64,000 bases of DNA, from assembly GCA_027475525.1 (NCBI GenBank), contig JAMWFC010000116.1, positions 620,001-684,000 of the forward strand. Direction: 5' to 3'. Below, one piece after another: positions 54,696 to 64,000 of this stretch. The position numbers and the translations under genes are program-made. Numbering within the stretch: position 1 is the first letter of the stretch; the number at the start of each line of letters is the position of its first letter. Source of the DNA: Macrolepiota albuminosa (Eukaryota > Basidiomycota > Agaricomycetes > Agaricales > Agaricaceae). Under the pieces are notes generated by a model. That model was not told the DNA's origin. It did no database searches and saw only the letters and a program-made list of their open reading frames with translations.

Positions 54696-56828
54696 TTCTA
54701 CTAGAGAAGGGAGGTGATTTTGAAGAGTCTTATTCTATTTGTTAATTATTTCTAGTGGTGAATGTGGACTATCATCTTCATCTTTTCTTATTACTCTGTT
54801 AATTATAGTGTCCATATAAAATAGGTCGCTTCTAGGTTCAGTATTTTGTGTACCCGGGTCAGACCTAGGGAGAGTCTTCTCTCAGCATCCATAATCTTCA
54901 TCAGAGGGCTGCCTAGTATGGTGGATAAATTCCGCTCTGGCCACGTTTCTCTTGTCCTTCTTCTCCATACATTTCTCGCTTTTTCCCATACAATCTCCTG
55001 ACTAACACGGGAGCATTTGGTGATAATGTGATCCAGAAAGTCTACTTTACTTTACCATCATGGCTGCATATCCTCCGGCTCTTCAGGTCAAGCTTCATTG
55101 TTTGTTTGTCCCAGTATGATCCCACCTTGTACGCATCGTGTTGACATTTCCACAGGAAGACCCTCATTGTTCTGGAAAGATCTTCGTCACGTAGGCTGGG
55201 GTTTTCTTATTTACCATCATCACTGCCTCCTTTATTCCTTCAATCGCTTTTATTGTTTTATCTAGGCCTTGGTAGAGTGTTGCATTTAAAAACCATTTCC
55301 TGGCATTTGCTTTTGTCGAGACTATAATGTGAGCATGTCTTTTGCTTGATTAACATACGAGGCTGGATGTATGCACCCAACTGAGTTTTCTAACTTCATG
55401 CAGTCACTACACTCGCATTGGAATCTAAGTAAGTATATCGCATTTTATCTTTCCCTCTAATATCTAATATTTCTGTATCCCCAATTTGTGTTTGCTTTTG
55501 AGGCACTCCGCTGCCTTCACACAGTTTATTTTTCTGATGCTTGCTTGGGTCATCAGCGGCTACATGATACTGTAACCATATCGGCATTTTCCTCAATTTC
55601 CCTGTTGATGAAGGCAAGTCATCAATCTTACATTAAATTCTGCTGTTACTATAAATAAGCAAGCTATATTCGGGCTCGTGTCCTCTCATGCACAGTCACC
55701 TTCGTCTTCCAATGATTGCAGGAACAGTGATACCTTAATCTGCTTGTCCACTATTTCTTCCGACTTCAGGGCGTTGTCAGCTGTGATTGCATCAGCCACC
55801 AAGGCCCATAGTGGTCTGTTTGTTTCGAATTTCAAGTAAGATTTCAGCTACATTGCTTTATTTCTTGTTCTGATGTCGACTATCAAAGGGCTCGTACATT
55901 GTTTTCTCATTAGCTAAGGAGCTCCTCCCAGCCCACATAAACTTTACTGCTCTTCTTGCTTGTTGTTTTCCATCAATAGGAACGTAGTCGTATCATCAGC
56001 AAAAAGGTTCACAATTAACTTTTCGGCATGGCCTGGAATATCATAACCTTTTAGGTGGAATTCCTTGAGGGAGGCTGCTAACAATTTACAATCCTTAGGT
56101 TCTGCATTGAGTCATTTATAAACTTGTTATTGAAGGACTTCTAGAATTGGTATGGAATCCCATCTGGTTCTGGTGCTGAGCTATTATTTGAGAGCTGTAG
56201 TGCCGTCAGCAGTTCCTTCATTTCAATTGTACTGCTCAAGTCTTCTTTTCATTGTTCCAATGTGCAAGCCTTGATTGTGCCCAGAACTTTTAGGGTCTTC
56301 TCCTCATGTTCTTGGTCTGTGATGTCTTTGCGCTTACTTTGGAGTTTGTTATGGTAATTTCTGGCTATCTCGGCCATCTTAATTGAGTTGCTCTTGTATG
56401 CTGGCAAAGATATGTTGGGACTTTCTTTCTTGAATGATAAAGGCATATATTACATCTCTAGATTGACCGCTTGTTTGTTGGATGTTGTGCAATACTTGCA
56501 CATTGTTTCTCCTTCTAACCTGTTCTTAATCGCAATTTTCTTTCTTTTAGCCATGTGATATTTCCTCTCAAGAGATTCCAGTTTCTTTGTTATTTCCTTA
56601 ACCATCTCTGTTTTCTCTACATCATCAAGGTCTGGGTCATCTAGCTTCTGGTTCTTCGCAACTTGATTTTCTTTTTCTTCATGATATAATTTGGTACTAG
56701 GATCTTATTCCTTTCTTTTGCATAGGTTAATAGGTTTCTTTTCCATTTCATATATACAGTCTGGAGATTTGCTCCTGACAATCTGTTGTTGCCTAGAGTT
56801 CTAATTTTATCTAGTGCTATTCCATTCA

Positions 56829-56982
56829 GACTCTACTACATATTTCCTGAATTTTCCATCATTACGTATTATGTGGTTTTTTATAACCCATCTCACTTTT
56901 CCCACGACTCTACTACATATTTCCTGAATTTTCCATCATTACGTATTATGTGGTTTTTTATAACCCATCTCACTTTTCCCAC
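56829..56982. repeat. 77-bp abutting duplication 30
   Basis: Copies start 56829 and 56906; LINE. Confidence 0.95.
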
Positions 56983-57285
56983 AATTGGGCCTCTGTGTGC
57001 ATTATCGTGATGAGTGGATGGTCAGTTCCTGAGATACCAGTGGGTGAGATCGACCAGTCACACGATGATAAGTTGAGAGGGTTTGTCATGTAGATTTTGT
57101 CTATTCTTAACATGGACGATGTAGCATCTTTGATGAAGAAGAAGGCTCTCTTGGTTGGGAAAGTGTCTCTCCATGCATCCCTCAGGTATAGGATTTACTT
57201 GAAGTGGTCTAGAGCTTCAGTTGCCTCTCTTGTAGGAGATCTATCCTGGGCGTTCTCCATCATGTTGAGGTCTCCGGCCATGACA

Positions 57286-57439
57286 TCTACCTTAACTCTG
57301 GCCGTCACTTTCAGTGATGTTCGGTGCGTACACTGCAACAAAATTGATTGATTCCTTTGTCTTCTACCTTAACTCTGGCCGTCACTTTCAGTGATGTTCG
57401 GTGCGTACACTGCAACAAAATTGATTGATTCCTTTGTCT
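57286..57439. repeat. 77-bp abutting duplication 31
   Basis: Copies start 57286 and 57363; LINE endonuclease. Confidence 0.95.
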
Positions 57440-57700
57440 TGGGACAATCACCTTCAATCCCACACCTCGGACTTTCAATAGATTTTTTTTCAACACTACT
57501 ACTACTCCTTGTTTTCCAGATGGGTTCTCTGGGTCAGGAGAGTGGAAAATTTTCAATCTCTTACCAAAGAGCTGCTTCACCTCTTCCTTCCATCCATCTG
57601 ACAGGTGGGTCTCCTCAACCGATAGAATTCCAATTTTCTTTTTGTCTTTCGGTACTTGATTTACATGGTTCCATTTGTTTTTATATCTAGGTGCTCCGGT

Positions 57701-59109
57701 TGTTCCAAAGTCCCTTCTTTAAAAGAGCCTATATGCAAAGCTACATTGTTATGCTTGCGAGATGGCAATCTCGTGGTGTGGGTATCTGTTGACTTCCATG
57801 AAACTCAGCTAGAGCAGATAACTGGCCGTTCTATTTGGCCTTCTGGTTCAGGGGCTGCTATCAATGGTGAGGAGCTCTCTTAGTTATTATCCTCTACTGA
57901 TGATTTCTTGTCTAAAATAGTTCTACAGGGAGCAGGTTGTGAAATTTACTTCATTTCTGATTGATCCTTGGCCTTGTATTGTGCGCTGCTGGGCGTTATC
58001 ATCTTCTGCACCACCACTGATGCTGTTAGTTACACGGATAGTGATTAGTCCTCCGAACTCCAGGTCTTGGGAGCGTTTGAGTCTTTGTATAGAAGATAAG
58101 GAGACGAGGATGTGTGCAGGATGTTGTGTTGTTCATTTGGTTCAGTTGGGGATCCACCTCCGTATTTCTCATTTCCGGTGACTAGGGCTGGAGTGGTGGC
58201 AAACTCTCTTAGCCCTTCAGAAACAGGGAGGTGCAAGCCATTGCAGATAATCTTACCTTGTTGTGTATATATTGTTGTTGATGTAGTTGATAAGACTTAC
58301 AAAGTAGTCAACCGTGCTATCTCGAAGTGAAAGCATTTCCCAAACCTTCAGGGGGGACTTTGCATTGAGGTTATGGTAGTCTTGCGGGATTAGCTGCTTT
58401 TGACTCTTTGCTCAAGCAGGACTGCTGCACGGCATTTTTCTCTATTTTTTTGTAGACTGCCGCTTTTGTCCTACGACTTGGTTCCATTACTACATGTACC
58501 ATGTATGGCTAATATATTTCGGTCATTTCCCTGTTCTTTGTGTCATATACTACCAGAAAAACCCACTTGCTGTGCATGGTAGCACTCTATGGATTCCTCA
58601 TCATGAACAATGTTAACTTCCAACTAGTTCTGTTATCTTCAGGGTGTGATTTTCAAATAGAGTTTTGTAAGAAGATTCCAGACACAAAGCCATTGATCTT
58701 TTACACAATATATCAAGGTCTATACTACTGTAATATAGTCCAATAGTTCACAAAAGGAAAGAAGGAATTTAGTTGAACTTTGCATGCGATGTTGCCAACA
58801 ATACCAGGAAAATGAGAAAAGCAGATTCAATCAACTTGTTCTAGATTTAGTTATTACTAGAGATACTAACTAAACTTTCTGAGAGTTGTGCTAGTATAAG
58901 TATAAGAGATAGTGTATCCAGAGAATTTTGAGGTGTGAGGTGTTTGTTATGTTAAAATGTTTAATCTATTTTAGAAATGAGGAGTCCCCTGACAGTAAGA
59001 TAACTTCAAAATGTGCAAATACATTAGGATCTGACTGTGTGCCATAGAACTTTGTATTGTCATATCTGGGGGCTGCATCACTGAATAATGTGGTCTGCAA
59101 TGTCCCAGA
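57701..59109. other. Unassigned stretch with an LTR scrap
   Basis: May hold a degraded ORF1 of the LINE, but I cannot show it. At 58974-58995 the last about 22 bp of a family-1 LTR, inverted (GAGGAGTCCCCTGACA), stands alone. Confidence 0.45.
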
Positions 59110-60270
59110 CATTATCAAAAGCATGAGCTACATCAGCAAGGCTTCCACATCCCTCTTCCGCCACCCCCCACGCTCTCTGAGATGCCACCCTATGCGGCAG
59201 ACATCCACGCACCCCGTTTCCTTCTCTCCCACCCTGATGCCAGATGATGCCAGACGATGCCGGGGGTTGCCGATGGATTCCTATGGATGCCGACAGATAC
59301 CAGCGGATATTTGGCGGATGCCAATGGATGCACGATGGATGCCAACAGATGCCAACAGATGCCAGCGGGTCACGATGGCTGCCAACAAACTCCGACAGAT
59401 GCCAGCTGATGGCCAGCTGATGGCTGCTGATGCCAACCCCCCTTTCATGCCACGAAAACTCTTTTGGGAGGTATGCCACCCCCCTTCCACCTCAAAAAAT
59501 CTATACAGAAACCTGCGGAAACGTAGGTGGGCGTCCATTCATTGTGTTATCTGACCTTTGAATCTATTCATTAGTAATGGACCTGTAGTGCAACGATTAA
59601 ATGTGTGTTCCATTGCTGGAGGCTTTTTCAAGGCCGGGGGTTTGATTCCCCCCACAGGCATACGATGGGCAAGACGACGTTACCTTTTTCCTTGGTCCAA
59701 CCAGACCCCATGGACCTGTGTAGGCCTCTGTGGATGTCCACTGATGCCCTGTGCAGGCCTGTGTGGGCCTGCATAGGTTTGAGTCCATCAATGTACATCT
59801 GCGTGGATGTCCGCTGGTGGCTTGTGTAGGCCTGCGTAGGTTTGCAGGGCTCTTTTGTGGATATATGCTGGCGTTGGAGGTGGGAAAAGGAGGGAAGGGG
59901 AGGCACACAGCCTCAAGTTATTGCGGGGAGGAATGGAGAGGAAGGGAAGTGGGAAACCTTGAGGAGGGTTTATTCATGCCATGAAGTCCGTCAATAGAGG
60001 AGGTTTTCACTCATGGGCTGATGCCCGCCAGCGGCCGCTGATGCACATTGATGTCCGCTAGTGTCCGCTGGCATCCATCATGCCTGTGTGCGCATGTATG
60101 TGCCTGCCCTTTATTGATCTACTGGACCATGTCATACAGCACATTGTGACACGTCTGTGGCTCTGTATTCTATGGCACTGTGGGGACTGCTCCACTCCAG
60201 TGTAGTGGACTCCACTGGACACGTATGGTATGGCACAAAGTGAGCTCCTATACAACGTATGACACCATCG
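59110..60270 (-). repeat. GC-rich dispersed repeat X, copy 2 (inverted)
   Basis: Inverted relative of 44640-45960. Its right end overlaps the stop-codon region of the KDZ transposase. More TpG/CpA changes than copy 1. Confidence 0.75.
59578..59665 (+). repeat. tRNA-like unit in repeat X copy 2
   Basis: Counterpart of 45248-45330: A-box TAGTGCAACGATTAA, B-box GGTTTGATTCC, where CG of the B box has become TG. Unlikely to be transcribed by Pol III. Confidence 0.6.
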
Positions 60271-62375
60271 CTGTTAGTCCTTCTGCTCCTTCACCAACAA
60301 TGAATAGAGGTGGCAAAGAATCGTCATCCATCTCCTCTTCTGCAGGAATGAACAAAGGGGGCAAATCATTGTCTTCGGTCTCCTCTTCCGCAGGAATGAA
60401 CAAAGGAGGCAAACAATCCTCTTCCATCTCCTCTTGTGCAGGAATAAACAAAGGTGGCAAAGATTTGTCTTCCGTCTCCTCTTCCGCAGGAATGAACAAA
60501 GGCGGCAAAGATTGGTCTTCCATCTCCTCTTCTGCAGGAATGAACAAAGGAGGGATACCCTCTAAGTCAGGGTCACTAATGGATGAATTAGGGATATCCA
60601 CCTGGTCGTTGTCAGTTTCCCCCAGCTCCCTGAATGTCCCACGGACATGAGCTGCTGGGGTGGAAGGAAGTTGGGATGCCGGTTGAACCACAACACGAGA
60701 GTTTTCCATTGTAGGGCCATACACCAGTCCAGGTTTACTCTGACTGTAGAGGTGGTGGAATGGATATTGTGTGCTCGAGGGTTCGATATGTGTCAAGGAT
60801 GGCCATTGAGGAGAGTCGACATCAGGGAGAGTGGTAGGATGGGCCATGGAGAGGCAGTCTTGAGGATCAGGCTGCTCACCATCAATACTGTTGGTATGGG
60901 ACTCGATGCCTGTCAATTGGCCCATCCGAGCAGGATCCACGGACCTGGCAACGGAACTGACAATGGAAGCAGCAACGGACTTGCTGCCAGCAAACAGGCA
61001 GATCATATTGTTAGCCGTTGGCACATGTTCTGTCCTATCCAGCGACCGCCACTTGTCTAGGGCTAGAAGCGTCCGCTGGTGGCCCCTGGTGGATCCGCTA
61101 CCTGCAAACACATGGAGCAAATCGTCTGGTGCTGGTCTGGCTTCCCAGCTTGTTAGTAAATCCGTTGATATTCCGACGGATCGCTCGGTGAAATATTGAA
61201 TGGCTGCATCTCTCATCTCAACAGCAGTCCTGTACTTTCGACATAGGAATGGAACCATGTCAAGCAGCTTCTTCCAGTTTGAGTCACACATGTGATCATC
61301 AAGGATTTCTGCCCGATGTGCCAAGGTAGCCATATGGGCCATCTGTGAGACTTCATTTAGTGTAGACCAGAGACTTTTAGTTATCTCCTCAGCCAAATGA
61401 CCAGCCCCAAGAATGAAGGATGGGGCAAAGCAGGAAAAACAATCCTCTTTATGCCCATGGACATGAAGAAGTCCTATTGCAAAGTCCATGAGTAGATTAT
61501 CTGGCAGGACTTCTCTGGCCTCGGCAAGCCATTCAGAAAATTTGACACACCACTGGCATGCTATGTCATATACCAGTAGAAGACGCTGAATCCCATCCAT
61601 GTTGGTCGTCTTAACTCATGTGATGGAAAAGTCTGTGTAAACCTGGCCTTCACCACGGGTCAAGTTTGTTACACTATTAGGAGCAAAGCAGCTGTGCTGT
61701 GTACATGCCATTGCAACAATACCAGTAATGTTGCATGACTTGTTCATCATCAGGGCCTTTTCAATAGCTTTGAATGTGTTTTCACAAGCTGCTCCCTGGA
61801 CAGACGGAGGTCCAGCGGACAGCCGACGGACAGGATTGAATTGATGAGCGGACGGCGGACAGGTAGAGTTAAAGAATGTCACTCACCGTTGGCTGTTCCT
61901 TTGCGCGCTTGAGATAGTGGGTGAGCTCATCCCTCCTGGCCATCATACCACCACCTTCTGAATGCCATACATCATAAGCAGGATTAGAATGTTGGATGTG
62001 ATCTGCCTTGAAGTTGCCATCCATCATTAAAGAACAATTGAACTTCCACTAGACAGGATCTTCTTCACAGTTGGATGGAAGATTAACTTCTGGTTGAGGA
62101 CAAGTTGGACAGAATATTGCAAGTTCACCACGGTCCAGCGCCATCGGGTGCCTCAATTCATCATGGCCAAAGCCTGTCTACTTCAACTTCTTCAGCCACC
62201 ACCATGAACAAGAAATTTGTCATAGCTCACGGTAAAGGTTATCCACCTCATCAGAAGATGCAATTGGAGAAGTTATTCTTGCAATTTTCTGCCTACTGGT
62301 AGGCAGATGCTTTGCACTCTAGATTTGTCAGACAGAAGTTGTTCAGCACAGCCATTGTAAAATATGTTTGTGTCT

Positions 62376-62529
62376 GATCAAATGTACTGGGGACCAGCTG
62401 CAAGCGGATGGTATCCTCCACCAAGACATCCATCCCAGAACACTCACATGAAGATCAAATGTACTGGGGACCAGCTGCAAGCGGATGGTATCCTCCACCA
62501 AGACATCCATCCCAGAACACTCACATAAA
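62376..62529. repeat. 77-bp abutting duplication 32
   Basis: Copies start 62376 and 62453; KDZ copy 2. Confidence 0.95.
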
Positions 62530-62774
62530 ATGACAGTGATGTAGTGTACTCCAGTTGTGTGAACAATCCATTGTATTGGATTCCCAAAGCAATCATATCT
62601 GTCTATACAGAACCCGTTCATGGCTGGCCGATCTTCTGGAATATCTTCTATTGGCACATTATTCTCTGGGTCCTGTTGCTCTTCCTCTTCCATGATTTGA
62701 TCAAGGCTGGCATCTTGAAGTCTGCTCAGGAAATCTGAAGTCAGGGATGGATGCACTGCTGAATGTCCTGGGTC

Positions 62775-62928
62775 GCTATCCGCTGATGGAAGTTCAACAT
62801 CCAGTTGATATTCGAGTCGTAGAAACTCTTGCTCCTGAATGTCCTTTTTCTGCTATCCGCTGATGGAAGTTCAACATCCAGTTGATATTCGAGTCGTAGA
62901 AACTCTTGCTCCTGAATGTCCTTTTTCT
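62775..62928. repeat. 77-bp abutting duplication 33
   Basis: Copies start 62775 and 62852; KDZ copy 2. Confidence 0.95.
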
Positions 62929-63270
62929 GCTCATGGTCCTCAAGAGCCCTGACTCTGACCTTCCCTTGATGACAGTTTGCATGCAATGAATTGTGTTGGA
63001 TATAGAAATACCCTCCAGTATCCGATATATTCATTGGTTGGAAATACCTACTATTCCATACTTCAGATTGGTGAAACGGGTTAGAGTCGTGCATGCGGCA
63101 GAAACATCCGCAACAGAATATTCTTGACCCAACGCAATCACGGCATCGCCATCGTGCAAGGTAATGGTTAGGAATCAGTAACGTCATCCATTGATTCATG
63201 ACCAAGCAATCTATTGAGCAGCTGTGGAACATGGTTGATGAAGTCGTTAAGATAATCTGCCTGTGTCTAT

Positions 63271-63424
63271 GTATGAACTTGAATAATTTGCTCTCAATAA
63301 TAGCATACATTCAAATCACCTTTACATGCCTTATGGATATGGGCATTGTATGAACTTGAATAATTTGCTCTCAATAATAGCATACATTCAAATCACCTTT
63401 ACATGCCTTATGGATATGGGCATT
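63271..63424. repeat. 77-bp abutting duplication 34
   Basis: Copies start 63271 and 63348; at the first intron of KDZ copy 2. Confidence 0.95.
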
Positions 63425-63681
63425 GTATTATCTACATCATCTACTATTGGATTATTGTCCAAGTATGCAAAGTTATCATCATCTGCAAATGCCGCAGGTG
63501 GTGCACCACTCATAATGGGAACGGGACCCAGTAGTAGCCATTGTGTTATGAGGACTGGCAACCCTCGTGTGTTCTGAGTGAGTCGTGTCCTTTCCTCAGC
63601 AAACGGGATGAGGTCCCTTTGCCTGATGACTGTTGTTTTTGGTTGCTTGTGTTTCTTCAGAGAGTTCAAGTTCATGATCAA

Positions 63682-63916
63682 AATATCTATGGCCAGGACC
63701 TAGCCATTGGACTGGAGATCTAATGAGACTGCTCATCAATATTGGCAATATGCCCCAGTTTGGATAGGCCAGATACCAGCAGACAGCAGACCCTATCCGT
63801 CAAAGACAAATGGAATCTGTTTGTCATCAACAGACACTGAACGGAAATGTATATTTTATCATGTGATCCTTTGGTTGAGAACTGTGTGGTTGCAGAAAAT
63901 TATATTGTCTACAAAC
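63682..63916. promoter_or_regulatory. Shared intergenic promoter region of KDZ pair, locus 2
   Basis: Counterpart of 49510-49752 in opposite orientation, between divergent starts of transposase (minus) and partner gene (plus). Confidence 0.5.
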
Positions 63917-64000
63917 ATGTCTGCCCTCCTGCAACCACCTGAACTAATATTTTCATCAAAGAAAAGATGAGTGGAACTGATATTTACAGCAGATGAAAGA
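63917..64000 (+). pseudogene. KDZ partner gene, copy 2 (3' partial, nonsense)
   Basis: ATG 63917 gives MSALLQPPELIFSSKKR then TGA at 63968-63970. The intact copy at 47227-49509 reads KKRRVEP with CGA at that codon, so this is a CGA to TGA change. Continues out of the window. Confidence 0.75.

Larger units (their letters stand above)
54800..57700 (-). pseudogene. LINE (non-LTR retrotransposon) remnant: APE endonuclease and RT
   Basis: Minus strand, right to left. Endonuclease: KKIGILSVEETHLSDGWKEE (Glu of the ETH motif), PENPSGKQGVVVVLKKNLL, VRGVGLKVIVPRQ. Linker: AEIARNYHNKLQSKRKDIT. RT: EKLIVNLFADDTTTFLLMEN, with FADD as catalytic box (plus 55988-56007). C-terminal tail: RETWPERNLSTILGSPL and VHKILNLEATYFIW, the region near the end of fungal LINE proteins. 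Stops and shifts are scattered, and duplications 56829-56982 and 57286-57439 add more. Inactive. I cannot assign a clade. Confidence 0.75.
60248..63681 (-). pseudogene. KDZ transposase with CxC2 domain, copy 2
   Basis: From right: MNLNSLKKHKQPKTTVIRQR (start near 63679), intron GTAAAGG to ACATAG, ADYLNDFINHVPQLLNRLLG, then the CxC2 zinc-type domain HYLARWRCRDCVGSRIFCCG, EVWNSRYFQPMNISDTGGYF. After duplications 62775-62928 and 62376-62529 are collapsed: GVHYITVILCECSGMDVLVE, LNNFCLTNLECKASAYQ. The catalytic part has MDGNFKADHIQHSNPAYDVW (candidate Asp), an intron near 61800-61886, RLLLVYDIACQWCVKFSEWL, GLLHVHGHKEDCFSCFAPSF, AHRAEILDDHM. C-terminus: six copies of a 16-residue unit like SLPPLFIPAEEEMEDQ (60301-60560). 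A stop before VKTTNMDGIQ and other breaks suggest it is decayed. It would cut and paste KDZ transposons. Confidence 0.85.

Noticed and set aside
60180..60650. Plus-strand ORF with GMNKGGK repeats
   Set aside because: It is the complement of the acidic repeats in the KDZ transposase C-terminus.

Overview
The window looks like nuclear DNA of a basidiomycete fungus, most likely an Agaricomycete. Evidence: short GT-AG introns (46-97 bp) with CTRAY-like branch points, a CxC2-type KDZ transposase, a Helitron of the DUF6570/Rep/Pif1 type, and a Ty3/Gypsy element with a chromodomain. Almost everything is mobile DNA or a TE-neighbourhood gene; I see no clear housekeeping gene.

Layout. 0-4.9 kb: 3' part of a Gypsy element (integrase end and chromodomain, two further ORFs, 3' LTR). 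4.9-12 kb: AT-rich relics (tyrosine recombinase scrap, possible hAT scrap, a solo LTR with perfect 5-bp TSD, an iterated motif). 12.0-19.8 kb, minus: a decayed Helitron ending in a cysteine-protease-like domain. 21.4-26.5 kb, minus: a 12-exon JmjC/cupin-like gene of about 1,184 codons with a MITE in one intron. 27.1-30.0 kb, minus: a multi-exon gene of unknown family. 31.4-32.4, 34.8-37.9 and 38.6-39.8 kb: three further unknown multi-exon genes. 40.3-41.05 kb: satellite and an N gap. 41.6-44.6 kb: a broken retroelement (RT/gag-like on minus, tyrosine recombinase on plus) cut by two LTRs. 44.6-47.0 kb: GC-rich repeat, minisatellite, tRNA-derived units and a long imperfect hairpin. 47.2-50.4 kb: a partner gene and a KDZ transposase start, head to head, the latter cut by an LTR. 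51.2-52.05 kb: solo LTR of a second family with perfect TSD, just upstream of an unknown gene (52.1-53.7 kb) related to the one at 27-30 kb. 54.3-57.7 kb: foldback repeat, tRNA-like unit and a minus-strand LINE. 59.1-64 kb: inverted copy of the GC-rich repeat, a second KDZ transposase and the start of its partner gene.

A key point for reading this sequence: there are 33 abutting direct duplications of 77 bp, plus one more 77-bp repeat that flanks the 100-N gap exactly. Two of them (starts 29279 and 34698) carry one mismatch. I interpret them as unmerged k-mer overlaps left by the assembler. They shift the reading frame by 77 bases (two modulo three) and break many genes artificially; deleting one copy restores continuous family-like proteins in the Helitron, the KDZ transposase, the JmjC-like gene and the KDZ partner gene. 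Independent of that, many element genes carry true nonsense changes, several of which look like CGA to TGA, as expected from decay of methylated CpG.

How parts relate: the KDZ transposase and its partner gene share one intergenic region at both loci and probably form one transposon. Solo LTRs of one 498-499-bp family occur four times plus a scrap and have reshaped older elements. The two unknown genes at 27-30 kb and 52-54 kb look like divergent members of one uncharacterised family.
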